NCBI GenBank assembly: GCA_023055505.1
Contig: JALIRH010000013.1
Coordinates: 8,990,001 to 9,054,000, forward strand
Length of the DNA stretch: 64,000 bases
Direction: 5' to 3'
From: Callipepla californica brunnescens
Taxonomy: Eukaryota; Chordata; Aves; Galliformes; Odontophoridae
The notes under the pieces are model-generated. The model saw only the letters and a list, made by a program, of their open reading frames with translations, was not told the DNA's origin and ran no database searches. Shown piece after piece: positions 40,801 to 52,650 of the stretch. Position numbers and translations under genes: made by a program. Within the stretch, counting starts at the first letter, position 1. Every line of letters begins with the position of its first letter.

Positions 40801-41270
40801 TCAATCTTATCTCAAATGCGACTGTTCGGTGTCAGCAGATAGAAAGAACAGGACTTGCACGTAAACTACTCCCTAATAGAAAAATCTATGTTTTGGCTTG
40901 TTATGTTAGGGAAAACAGATTGGTAATAAAATCAAATGTGAAATCGAAGTACTGTTCATGATACAGCTCATAGTTGCATAACGTAGAAGGCATATGTGAC
41001 AGGGAAGAGGCTGCAGTATTTGACTGTGGGGAAAAAACCAATTTACATTGTTTGGTTTTTTCATTTAGCTTAATATATTTTTTTTCCACAGTTTATTTTT
41101 TGGAAAAAATTGACCACTATACTTCTCTATTTAATACATTTCCTTCCACGCACAGTAGGTTTAGTTCTAGGCAGTGTCACGTGTAAATGAGGCTGATTTC
41201 TTTCACTTCTCATATAAAGGAGAGTATGATAATCTGTAGTGGTCTCTTTTTCTTTTTAAATATAAATATA

Positions 41271-41292
41271 GATTCTTATGCTTGATTTTCCA
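41271..41292 (+). repeat. Copy 1 of a 22-base exact direct repeat
   Basis: Starts 'gattcttatgct' and ends 'gattttcca'. Identical to 48862-48883. Both copies follow a T-rich or CT-rich stretch and are followed within 15 bases by a TGCAT word. Possibly two fragments of one uncharacterised old repeat. Confidence 0.75.
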
Positions 41293-44216
41293 GTAGTTCA
41301 TGCATTCACTTTTCCTCTATAAGGTTCAAAAGATTTATTAGCTTGTCACATGCATCAGGTAACCGGTGGCATTGTTGATATGTTCTCCCAAATGTGTGCA
41401 GGGTGGATACGGCTAAAATGTGACATTACCGTGCTCTAGTTGCTCTGCTTTTACAAAAATATCCCAGGTACACTAAGCAAAGGCACATTCTAGTGATTTT
41501 TTTTCAGTAGTGGAAGGACAGAAGAACAACACATTAGCTTTTCAATGTAGGAAATGGTGATTCTTTTTCCTGGAATTTAATATGTTATCTTGTTATTTTT
41601 CACTAAAATTGTGAAGATACTTGAGTTCCTATTTAAGCCCATCTGATGTGCTTATACATTTCAAATCTCAAACTTTAGTTTTCTTTTATCAACTTGATAC
41701 GAGTGGAATGTTAACCTAGTTCTGCTTTATAGCTGCTGATATTTTTTTAATACTTAATGTGTCTGAAAAAATTATTCTGAATTTTATGGCAGACTCATTC
41801 CACAACAGGCAATCTGAATTCTGAAAGTGACTTTATTTTGCATTCCGTGAAGTGAGACACAGTATCTGGATAATGCTATGAGGGAGAAGTTTAAAAGCTT
41901 TAGGAGGACATGAGACAAGTATTACACAAAAAGAAAGAATAAGAGGTTCTGACACATCCTCCAGGCCTTCTTGAGATCCCAACTGCATCCATATGTTTCA
42001 AGACTTTCAGCATTTAAGACAGAGCTAATGAATTCCTAGTTCATAAATAGCAAGGTAATATACAGCTGGTACCTGTATATTCTGAGGGAAAGTATTTTGC
42101 TTCTGTAATGCATGAATTCAGCAACAATTGCATTTATTTATTCCCTTTCCCAATTCCTCTGCTTTACTTATTATTTCCTTCCAGCTTTTTTTCTCTCTAA
42201 GTCCTTCCTGTTTGAGTGGATTATGCCAATTAACTTTATGAACATTCTTAGAAAATTTTGGCTTTGTGGTTTCTATTCTTCAATTAACTTCATAGACAGT
42301 GCTGGGAGCCAGTGTTCAAAGCTACTAACAGGGAGCTGTAGAACAGAGAGCCAACCAGGGAGTTCAGCACCCTTTGATGAAAAGGCTGTATGTTTATCTC
42401 CTCTATTTGATCAACAAGCTTCTTATGTCAGGATTATACAGATATCAGCTGGTAACATTAGCTTGGCTCTGTACGGAGCATAACTCAGTGTGGCTAATTT
42501 TACATCCCTGGCCTAGCCTGCCTCCTTTTCTACTCTGTGCTTTGTGGGTTAAATTCATCTCTTGGAGTGAGAGCTAAAAAGTTGAGCTAGTCTCCATGGT
42601 AGTTTCATTCACGGTTTCATTGTGGTACACGGGAGTGGGCAAAAATAAAAACAGACAAATAAATGAAAGTTTCCAGAAATGCTGCTACCGAGAATGATTT
42701 GTTTCACCCCTCACAAGGAATTGCAGAGATAAGGGAGAAGTTAAAACAGACTAGAATTTCAAAATATAAAGTGCAGATGTGGAAAAAAAACCAACAAAAA
42801 CCCAACAAAACAACAACCCAAAACCAATGTATTTTCTTTTATTCTGCTCACCCTTTTCCTCCCAAGAGATAACTGCCTCAGTTGCAGATGAGGATATCCT
42901 CATTTATACAGCAAACAGATTGATAGTGAGTAACAAAATCATTTAATGCTACATCACAGGAAGTTTCTCTGTTTTGTTTTGTTTAGCTCTGCATGGGCAT
43001 ATCCTGATTTCTCTGTGATTGTTCTTAGGCGTTCCTATGAGAGATGCATGCAACACATTTACAAGTACTTTATGAGAAAATGGACAAATTGAGGAATGGT
43101 CTGTTGCAGAACTGATAGACCTGCTGGAGCTAAGGTGACAGGAAAAAAGAGTATTCTGGTGCTGAATATCTCCTGTGTCTGTTGTGTAGGCAGAGCCCTC
43201 TCTGGCTGGGAAAATGGAGGTGGGCTACTCCTGGCTGCTGTCAGACATCATAGGTCCAAGTGCCCTTTGTTCTCCCCATCCTTGCCACTCCTGCCACAGC
43301 TAAAGCTCTGTTAGCACTGTGTCCTCTATTTTTCCTTTGAATCTGCTTCTTCAACATGCTTCCTTCTTGGAGCAGGTGCATCTCAGTGGAGCAGTTGCAA
43401 AATAAAGAGGAGTAGCATTAGGGCCTACAGTCCCTTATGTAAAAGATGTAACAGATCTGGACCTGATGAGGATTCACACTATTTTATGTGAAATTACTTC
43501 TCCGTAGTGTGTCAAAAATATATAAATAAATATGGAAGCTTTTCTCCTTGTTTCCTCCCATTCCTCCAGTCCCTTCTCCCCAGATCTGAGCAATGACGAA
43601 TCAGCAAAATGAACAATAGTTGCCTCAGGCAATGTGCTGAAAAGATGAGACTCTAAAGGAAGAAAAGAGCACGCTGGAAACTTTCAGGAGTCAGCCTTGG
43701 GCACTAAATATGCTCCTAGCAGGCCCAGAAAGACTTCATCAGTGACTGACTGTTGTGTTCTTCCCTGAAACCCTCTTGTAATACCTGCTGCAAATTGCGT
43801 TTTGATAGTTAAATAAGCATATGGGGTAACTGAATGTGCTTTATAATGTCTCTTGTGTATATGTATTGCTTGCATTTTTCCACGGATCATTTGTCTGTAT
43901 TGTATTACTGCAATAGACAGGTTCAGCAGGGCTATTAAGAGGTGGCCATGTGGGAGTTAATACATTAGATACATTTTTCTCTATAAGAGAATTGATATGC
44001 AGGCAAGCCTCAGGGTGAGCTATGAAAGAATTAGAAGTTGAAAGAATTTGGAAGTCCAAAGAAAGAAGTATTTCAAACTAATGTTATTGTAATAAAATAA
44101 TTATGTCTGGTATTGGATGACTTAAAACTGCTGACTAAAACTGTGCTGCATCAAAATTCTGTGACACCATTACACCGAATAGTACTGCCTTTGAAGTAAG
44201 TGTACTTGGAAGCTTC
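41293..44216. other. Gene-free AT-rich stretch
   Basis: Contains the longest plus-strand frame of the window (123 codons, 42112-42483), hydrophobic then mixed, with no recognisable domain or splice structure. Also holds the A/C tract at 42783-42825 and a mildly GC-richer patch at 43096-43320 with a 72-codon frame that I do not recognise. Confidence 0.5.
42783..42825. repeat. A-rich tract with ACC interruptions
   Basis: A8 followed by repeated 'ccaacaaaaa' / 'cccaacaaaa' / 'caacaaccca' units, simple repeat. Confidence 0.85.
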
Positions 44217-44278
44217 TGGGCCTTATTCACTGATAAATTACTTTCATTTAAACTGGTATGAATTAATTGGAGTACGAT
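44217..44278. repeat. Ancient sauropsid repeat-like remnant
   Basis: 'tgggccttattcactgataa' followed by 'actggtatgaattaattgg' resembles the recurrent turtle/archosaur phrase in which a 'gggcctgattcac' opening leads to 'cactggtgtaaatcaattgg'. The match is degraded and short, and the assignment rests on remembered pattern. Confidence 0.35.
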
Positions 44279-47200
44279 AGGCAAAAGTATATTTCAATAT
44301 GGTAGAAGAGGAGGGCTAAATTTAGGATTTTTCTTGAAGAAGTCAAATATTGCTTAAGGTGTGATATGTGTCAGAAAGGACACAAGTGTTACCCAGTTCT
44401 TCCCTGATGGCAGTGGTCAGAAGGTAAAACTCACTGAAAATCTCTGACAGTGTTCCCTTATGTCTGAATGTACAAAAAAGGATTGAATTATAGTATTTAT
44501 TTAGATACTAGCTATATAAATAAATAAATGATGGATAAAATATGCTAGTATTTTCTGTTGAACAGGTCAGTGGTTATTGCTTCATTTGCACTGATTTTAT
44601 ACTGTATCTGTTACTCGGATTTTTGATTCATCAGACTTGATGAAAGAAATGAAGCAGACTTGAGAAAACTGAAATGAATTAGAGTTGAGATCAGCTTGTA
44701 AGGATTGGGCAGCAAAATCGTTTCTGTCATTCCTAGTGAATTAAATTTGGTGTAGGAATATTTCAGTTAATTGTGTAAAAGTTTCTCTATTTGGAATTAA
44801 ACCGAATTATTTCCTAATTAAAATAGTGTATAGAGTATGTTTTACTTAGATAAACCTTTCTGGAGATTTTTTCTGAAGATGTTAGCAAGAATACCATATT
44901 TTAATGTGACTAAAAGTTTGTTTCTATAGTTCAGATAATCTGGATATAAAAAAATGCTACTGCATGATGTACTCATCTGAAATATCTTAAAATGTCACAG
45001 AACCTTGAAATACTACAGAGCAAAGGGTAATACTGAAGTCTTCACTTCCTTTTATTCTTATTTTTCCATATCTAGCTCCATTGATTTCCAAGGGCTACTG
45101 TGGGAAAGCTAGGACCTGGATAGATATGTCTAGGTCTGCAACCTGGTGAAACTGCAGCAGCCTGAGTTCCTCTACATATGGTTTATCACATCTGGAAGAT
45201 CTAGGAAAGCAGCAAAGTGGCTAAAATACTACTGGTTGACCTGTTGCTTCTTCTCACTTTGCCTAGGTAGAAAAGTTGAAACAGGGTTGAAAAACAGTGG
45301 AAGATTTCTTTAAGAATAAATGTTAGCTTTCTTTGGATGTAACAGATATTTAAATGTTGAAACTTGGTGCTTCTTCAGATTTCCTTCCTTCTCCTTTGAG
45401 TTCTTATTCCACAGCACAAGCCTTGTACTATGGAATAAAGCAAAGTCATTTCTAAGTGGGATGGTGTTTTAGAATGTATGTATATAATCAAATGCAGACT
45501 AAGGCTTATATGTGGGAAATCCTTATTTTGCGCTCTTGAGTGGTACAAGGCTGAAGGTTAAAAAGAATATTGTCCTCATAAAAACCTGCAATAAAACTGC
45601 ATGTGTTTCACTGAAGATGGAGCTTCATCCTATAAATCTGCAGAAAAGTGCAGATTCTTGTATTCTGGGTTGCTGCATTTTTGTTTTATCTTTCATATAT
45701 CCAAGCTAAAAGAGTGTTGTATACCTCATGGTTTCATCTTTTGAAGTGAGTTCAAGATGTAGATGCCATGGATTCTTGATACTTTCAAATTTTCCAGGAT
45801 TGCTATTAAACTCGTAGTTTAAATATATTTTTCTGTCTCTGCCTGCTTGTTGCTTTGATTTTGTTAAAGCAGTTCATCGGATAGCTGACTAAGAAATGAA
45901 GATCCCATGGTAATGCTGTTCATTTTAGGGCTCAGAGGTATAATCACCTTGAGCTTCTACAGAAAGAACTAGTAAGGGAGGTAACATGGGGAGTGAAAAA
46001 ATTTTCATGGAAGATGGATGTGAGTAGAAAAAGAGGAAAAGGAAAAAATTGACGAGAGAAGAAAAGTAATGTGCTGCATGTACATGTAAGAGCACAGATG
46101 CTGGGATGACTGACGTGGCATACCAGGGAGCAAAGCCAGTGCAATGATTAAGCAAACCAACAGCCATATTTTAGCCAGAGTTTGGACTGCACATATCTCT
46201 TATCCTTCTCCAGCCCTCTCAGACATGGATAAGATTGCATACTTCTTAGCAGTGGAGAAAAGGGCATGGTCGAGTTGGTATTAATTTAAAAAGCAAAGCA
46301 TTTATTCATTTGGCATTCTTCTGTCTGAGCTCTTCTAATTACTTAATATTTGTGCGAATATAGTAACCAATCAAATGTCAGTTTAGAACATTTGAATATG
46401 CCCTTTAAAATCCTTTTACCATGTTCTATAAATGAAAAACTGTAGCATATTTAAAATATTGAAAAATGTGAAATGAATTGTGTGCTTTCATTTATGTAAA
46501 CAGACATTTTCAATGCAGGTTATTGCCAAATAACAAATATTTCGTGTTTACTAAACCAAGTTCTCTTAGAATATAATTTTCTGCTTATTATCTTACTAAA
46601 GGCAATGCTAGTGCACTTTGCTGTTGCCGTAGCTATCATAAATAACACGCTCACTTATACAGAATTACTCATGTCTAGTTCTCTGTTTCTGGAGACAAAC
46701 ACTTTCTGACTTACGTAAAATTCGATTTATTTTTTAAAAGAATTTGGCTGCCAAAGTAGTACCTTGGTACAAAAGGTTTTGTATATACAGTTTGCTTTTG
46801 AAAATGTTATCTGTTGAATAAGTTTTACATTCCAGTAGGGCCAGGTGAACTTGGAGTTTAGGATTTACTTTGGTTCCCTGGCAGGGATGCAGATTTTCAT
46901 GATGACTAGTAGCAATTATGTAATTTTGAGATCTATCTTTGAAGTAAAGGGCATTAAACACATCACATAGTCCATGATGTGCTTAGTTCAGTACAGCCTG
47001 GCTTCTCACATAATGTCACCTTGGTTACAAGAAATAGTTTGAAAATATGAATTCTAAATGTTCAAAAGTCAGGAAGTCAATAAAGAAGGCTAAGAAAGCC
47101 TTGTGAATCTGAGCCAGAATGTATATTTTAAAGTGATTGCAAGTACAAATGAAGATAATGATTATCATGGCACATTTCATTTTTTTCTCAAAGTGGGTTT

Positions 47201-48861
47201 GGATGATTTACATTATGAAAGACAACACTAAAGTGAAGGACAAATATGGAATCCTAATGAGGGGAAGTAAAGAACAGTGCTGGAAGCTGTTTCATCTTGA
47301 ATCTCCTCCCACCCATTACCCTGTCTAACAGCAGACAAGTTAGAAAGCTTTACTTTTGTGAGTGTACACACTGTGAATTCCTTATGGCAGCAGTCCTGTT
47401 TTCTGCAAAATATTCTGTGTAGCCATGAGTTTGTGCTACTTAAATAGCAGCAGAACCAGCAGAAGCAACTAGAAAACCCAATTATCTAGGGTAAGAATCC
47501 ATCAAGGAAAGCTAACAGAAGTGAGCAGAAAGTGGCATGCCAACTGAGATGAAAAATGCTTTTTAATGTATCTCTGTTATGTGGTGGACCTGCCAAGGCA
47601 TTTCAAACAGTGAAAGAGAAAGGATAAAGAACACTTAGAGAGATGGAGTCTTGCTTTTAAATGGATAGGAGTAGTGACAAAACAGTCTGGTTCTCCAAAT
47701 TGCAGACACCATACAGCTGTGAAGTATTTAACATCTGCTTTTTGCATGTCAGACAGTAAAGAGGCTTATACACCAAAGAGCTGTTGAACCACTATGTGGG
47801 AGAGATATTCATTCCAGCAGGAACAGGATATCAAAAACATCCATCCATACCCTCTCAACTTGGAGAGGTACATAGGTTGAATTAGCAATCCATCTGGGGC
47901 TTGCAGCATCCAACAGAGAATCAGAAAATGATCCCCTTACTCATGTTGGACAGGACTGCAGTTTCATAAGGAATTTCTGCTGTGAATATGAGGAAGTGCA
48001 GGGAACTTTAGATATTTGGGCCTGTGAAACTATCCTGGCTGGCAATTTTCATGGAGTTTCTCTGATTTAGAAAAATAAATCTAAATAGTGAAAGGGATGA
48101 TGGGTGAAAGTCTGGCGTTCCCCTTCTTACAGGGCCATACCCTGTAAGACCTCTGACAATGCTAGAAGATTTCCTGAATCCTCCAGTGAGAGGACAATAT
48201 TCCAGTATCTAGAAAAGCTGGGTTTTTACCATAGGAATGCCACAGGACAGAAGATTCCAGATGATATTTGTCTGATTAAAGAAAAAAAAAAATAATAAAA
48301 TTGAAGGGCACCAGATCTTGTAAGTATTTGTATTAACCTTGTTAGAGTTCTGCATGGAAACAGCATCTAATTGCAAGGCTAAGCACTAACATCTCATAAA
48401 CTGACTTAGCATCTCATAGAGGAAAATTATAATTTCACTTTGAAGCTTTTCTAAAAGAGCCAGATTTGAGCTTGGAAAGGCTGGCTGTACTAATTATTTT
48501 CCTATGCTTTGGATTAACATTTTAAAGAAATCAGATTTAAAGCATACCTCAGTTTTTTTAGATATAACCCCAATGATATTAAATATGAAGCCTACAGTGA
48601 AGGAAATAGATGTCATTTAAGAGCATTGTCTACATCTCATCTGACACGCATGCATTCTAATTACAAATACAATTACAAATATTTATACTACTGAAGAAGG
48701 AACTAGTGATGTGTGTGTAAAGTTCTGTACAGAATTTTGTTGGAACTGCAGTGTAAGACTGTTGATGCATAGTAAGGAGTTCTGCAGTTCTAAGCATGAG
48801 GATGAAATAAGGGTTGATTTTTTTCTTTTTTTTTTCTTTTTTAGTGGAACGTGTGGAGAAT
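44279..48861. other. Gene-free AT-rich stretch
   Basis: No gene or named transposon in about 4.6 kb. A possible third short echo of the 'ccattgatttccaagggc' motif sits near 45078-45095. Remaining open frames are under 81 codons. Confidence 0.55.
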
Positions 48862-48883
48862 GATTCTTATGCTTGATTTTCCA
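48862..48883 (+). repeat. Copy 2 of a 22-base exact direct repeat
   Basis: Identical to 41271-41292 and in the same orientation. It lies 20 bases after a T-rich low-complexity run (about 48818-48842). Confidence 0.75.
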
Positions 48884-49161
48884 CATATGCATGTATGCTA
48901 GGGATAACAATAAATTTCAATAGGTTAGTTCTTCCTACTCTTGTAATGCTACTTCTCCTAAAAACAAAACAAAAGGCTAAATAAGAAGAAAGATATTCAG
49001 GCTGTGGCTTCCTCATGGCTTTGTTATAGACAGCAGAGTTGGCAATTTTGATTATCCATATCATCAAATGTTTCATGAGTCAATAGAAGTGGATATGGTC
49101 TGGTGCCGTTTAGACCTTCCCACGGGCTTTCAAAATACTATGAAATGTACAAAACCATTTC

Positions 49162-49180
49162 AAATAATAATAATAATAAA
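49162..49180. repeat. (AAT)n microsatellite
   Basis: About five tandem AAT/ATA units, potentially polymorphic. Confidence 0.9.
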
Positions 49181-49856
49181 CTGTTTCATGAATGCAGTAA
49201 TTGTGTATAGAGTTGAAAAAGGGGATACAGTTAGAATGCTGGCTTTGACAGATGAAACACATTTGTTGAATGAAATATATTAGAGAGATCCAGGAGCAGT
49301 AACTAAAGTAAACAGACTATAGAATTGTAACAATTTTGAAAGTAAAATTTGAAAGTAACATATTTGTATGCTGGGAGTTGGACATTTTGGAAGCTGGAGC
49401 TTTCTGTATAACTAATTTCGTTGACAAGAGCTGTTCTGCCATTAGAGTTTTTCGTGAATAAGCACTTACTGTTTGACCTCAAATAAATCACTGCATCCTT
49501 TTGAAATGATGACATACTTTCAGGGTGTTTTATCCCCAGACGACTGGTGTCATCAGAAATTAATAATGTATGCTGTGCTACAGTATAAAGTGATATTTTT
49601 ATTTAAAAAGATGAGAATGCTCCTAATAACGTGTAAGAGGGCTGTGTAGGAAAGGATGGTGAATAAAAAAAATGAGGAAGGAGAAAATAATGCGTCTACT
49701 AAAAATGTCAGTAGAAAAATGATCATGGTCATAGCTGTCATCTGTTCTTTTCTGCAGCAGTGTGAAAGTTATTTGCACTTACAGAATTAAGGATTATGAA
49801 TAATTAAAAGATTAAAGAAAATACATCAGAGTTTGGACATAATGTCACCTGGTAGC

Positions 49857-49880
49857 TTTTTTTTTTTTTTTTTTTTTTTT
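49857..49880. repeat. Poly(T) tract, 24 bases
   Basis: T24, equivalent to a minus-strand poly(A). It lies 50 bases downstream (minus-strand sense) of the stop of the candidate exon at 49931-50026, so it could be the tail of a small retroposed fragment. The word 'ggtagct' occurs at 49851-49857 and again at 49999-50005, a possible but weak 7-base target duplication. Confidence 0.9.
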
Positions 49881-49930
49881 AAAGCCTGCTGGGTGAAACC
49901 AGCTGGAATACGTTTGTTTCAATATTGGTG

Positions 49931-50026
49931 TCAATAAGAGCTGGATCTCAGCTGTGGGGTCTCAGTGTACCTCCTCAGCAGCATGTACTGCTGGGTCAGG
50001 TAGCTCTGCCTCATGTTTGCTTTGTG
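49931..50026 (-). other. Candidate minus-strand terminal exon or retroposed coding fragment
   Basis: Read on the minus strand, a pyrimidine-rich stretch ('ctcccttcccacctgtg' to 'ttgcag') forms a good 3' splice-site context ending at 50027. It is followed by 31 codons and a TGA stop at 49933-49931. Third-codon positions are strongly G/C (codons such as agg, cag, agc, tac, ctg, acc) against an AT-rich background, as in real coding sequence. The peptide contains 'MRQSYLTQQYMLLRRY'. I do not recognise the protein. A retroposed fragment is also possible because of the adjacent T24. The segment is too short for confidence. Confidence 0.2.
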
Positions 50027-50029
50027 CTG

Positions 50030-51800
50030 CAAGTAATGGCACAGGTGGGAAGGGAGAAATGAGATGAAGAGAACAAAGCTCTAGAACTGACAAAAAAAGG
50101 CAGAAGTACTTAGCACTGTAGTACAGTAAAATTTAAAAATGCATCAAGGTTAGTTCTCTGGAAGTGAACACTGGGACCTTGCACAATGGTGAGTAGTTAA
50201 AAAAGAGAACACTTCAAGTGGGTTGGGGCATCTCAGATAGTTTGAATTACAGTAGAGGGTAATATCAGAGTGGAATTCCAATGTAAGCTGTTTTCACACT
50301 CTCAGAATCCTTGCAGAAGAGGTGGGGTTTGTATTTTTCAAGGCAGTTTGATTTCCCCACTTCTCTTTATGTGATGTTTTATATTTCATGGGAGGAAGTG
50401 ACTGTGTCACCGGAGCACCCCAAAGCACAGTTCTGGATGCACAGCTGAATCCCTATAACTATTTCAGAAGAGAAGCTTATTAATTATGATTTTCTATCTG
50501 AGGTTTTTGTACCTGCAATCCTTTTACCTCAAAGAGGGATGTAATTAAGTTGGTAAAAATAGCAGCACTCTAAATCTTTCTCTTTAAACCAATTTATTTC
50601 AAACAGATATTTTAATTAGTGTTTTAACAAAGATGCAAGGAAGCCAAGTTTTTTTTTTGCAGCTCTGCTAACTAGAGCCAGCCCATTGTTTTGCATAATG
50701 TTATGTAACATTAACAACATGGAACTGGGGCCTACACATCTTATGCTAACTAATGCACTTTACAAAAATATAAATATCAATTTACCAAAGCAAATAACTG
50801 TAGAACAAACAGTAAAACATGAATTCCCACACTGCCATGTTAATACATTGAGCAGATCAAGTATTTATGAACTTGCAGAGCCTGTTATCTTAGTTATCTG
50901 CAGAGAAACACTGGTGCAATCTGACTGCACTCTGCAGCATAGACGTGGAATACTGGTGCTCCTTCATGTTGGAATGGGACTCCTGTAGTGCGATACATTC
51001 CGTTGTACAAACAGAAATTGATACTGGGCATTACATTTCTGCCTGTGTGTTAGCCTTAGAAAATGGTTTTTGCTTTCTGTGCGTTTCAGGTTAAGAAATA
51101 CATGCTCTCTACGTTTCATATATGCTCTCTTATATTGCTTAGGTAGAATCAAGAGCAAAAAAAATTGAACATGATCATACCTGTGTAAAATCATTCTCAG
51201 CTTCCGAGTAGGCACTTTGTTTTGTTCTTTTCTTGAGATACCATTGCCTTCACTTTTCTCACAACTCTTTTTGGTATACTCTTCCTTCTTGAAAGCTTTA
51301 ATATATCTGACTTCATATCGTTTAAATGGTGATTGTTTTAATGTAATATATAGAAAATGTAAAACTGCGGGAAAAAAAGGAAGGCCTTTGAAGTTTTTCT
51401 CACCTTTTTAAGTGTTCCCAGTGCAACTAAGGTAAAAGTGCAACTAAGCCAAAAATATTTCTGCACCCAGTTCCTTTGTAGTGTTTGCTTGAGTCTCAAG
51501 AGGAAAAAATAGAAAAAAAAAATCAAACTTTTTGTATTAGTTTTCCTTTTTCAGGATTGTAAGTGGACTTTTCAAGGAAAATCAGAAAATGGTCAGTCCC
51601 TATAAGACTGAACATGGTCATACACATCATCGTGTTTTAACAATATAGGCCTAAAACCAAAGGACAGAAGTGAGCAACCCTGAACTTTGATTTTAGAGTC
51701 CCTTTGTAGTCTTTCTTCCTTCTCTCATGATGGTCTTCTCCTGAAATAGTCCATTCAAGGCTGTGTATAGAATTCTAGTGAAATAACACTTAGACCAGAA
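50030..51800. other. Gene-free stretch
   Basis: No recognisable feature. A 100-codon plus-strand frame (50686-50988) and an 83-codon minus frame overlap near 50970 without recognisable motifs. Confidence 0.5.
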
Positions 51801-51839
51801 CCCCCCCTTTTTTTTTTTTTTTTTTCTTTTTCTTTTTTT
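51801..51839. repeat. C7-T18 and T-rich tract
   Basis: Seven C followed by 18 T, then T-rich with two C interruptions. Confidence 0.9.
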
Positions 51840-52624
51840 GCATTATTTTTGGCATACATACATAGATACTTTTAGAAGATAGCTTGAAGGTGTTCTTGTA
51901 CTTTGCAGTGCAGTGAGGAGCAAAACTGAGGGTCTTTCTGCTACTTCCATTCCCAGGACTTCCTGTTAAGGCTGCTAGTTAGGCTCATTTTCATGGAGTT
52001 AGTAGTTTATCAGATATTTCAATCAAACATTTTTGGCACCTAATTTCTAACTACCACATCTTGGAAAAAAAATATGTAGAAAAGGAAGTTGACGGAAGAT
52101 TTTTATAGATGTTAAATTCCCATTAAGAAAATACTATTAAAATCCAGTTGAATTATCAGTATTGTCTGAGTTTAATAAGCCAACAAATATGAATGATCAT
52201 AGCATGACAGTTAATGAGGACTTCCCTTAGGAGACTTGGGATTTAGATAACAAACTTTTAATAATTTCATTGTTCATATACGCAAACTATTGGTGTGAGC
52301 TCTGAGATTTCATTAAAGATGATGAATATTTTCTAGAGTTGGTAATCACCTGATCTTTATAAAGTCATTGCATGCTTGAACTGGAGAGACAGAAGGAGAT
52401 GTTTCATGCAAACTTGCAAGCAATTTAGTCACTGTCATCCCTAGACACAAGTTTAATTTCCATTTCATTAAATAAGCTATGATAGTTTGAGTCTTTTCTC
52501 ACATAAACATTTAACAGAATAATTCTGGACTGTGTTTGTCTAAATTCTGATACTAATGTTACAAAAATGGCTTTGGGAAACTAAATCTGTCATAATGTTT
52601 AATCATTTAGTTCTTTTTAGCTGA

Positions 52625-52650
52625 TTATATATATATATATATTTTTTTTT
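52625..52650. repeat. (TA)n followed by T run
   Basis: About eight TA units then nine T, a simple dinucleotide repeat likely to vary in length. Confidence 0.9.

Larger units (their letters stand above)
35913..41270. other. Gene-free AT-rich stretch
   Basis: About 5.4 kb without a recognisable gene. It contains A-rich tracts at 36701-36724 and 37791-37825 and a short (AT)n near 39486-39497. All open frames are under 100 codons and unrecognisable. Confidence 0.55.

Noticed and set aside
42112..42483. 123-codon plus-strand frame with a hydrophobic N-terminal half
   Set aside because: Hydrophobicity follows from T-rich codons. There is no signal peptide or membrane-family signature I can recognise, and no splice context.
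45078..45095. 'ccattgatttccaagggc' as another ancient-repeat copy
   Set aside because: Only about 18 bases with mismatches and no supporting flank, too short to list as a separate feature.
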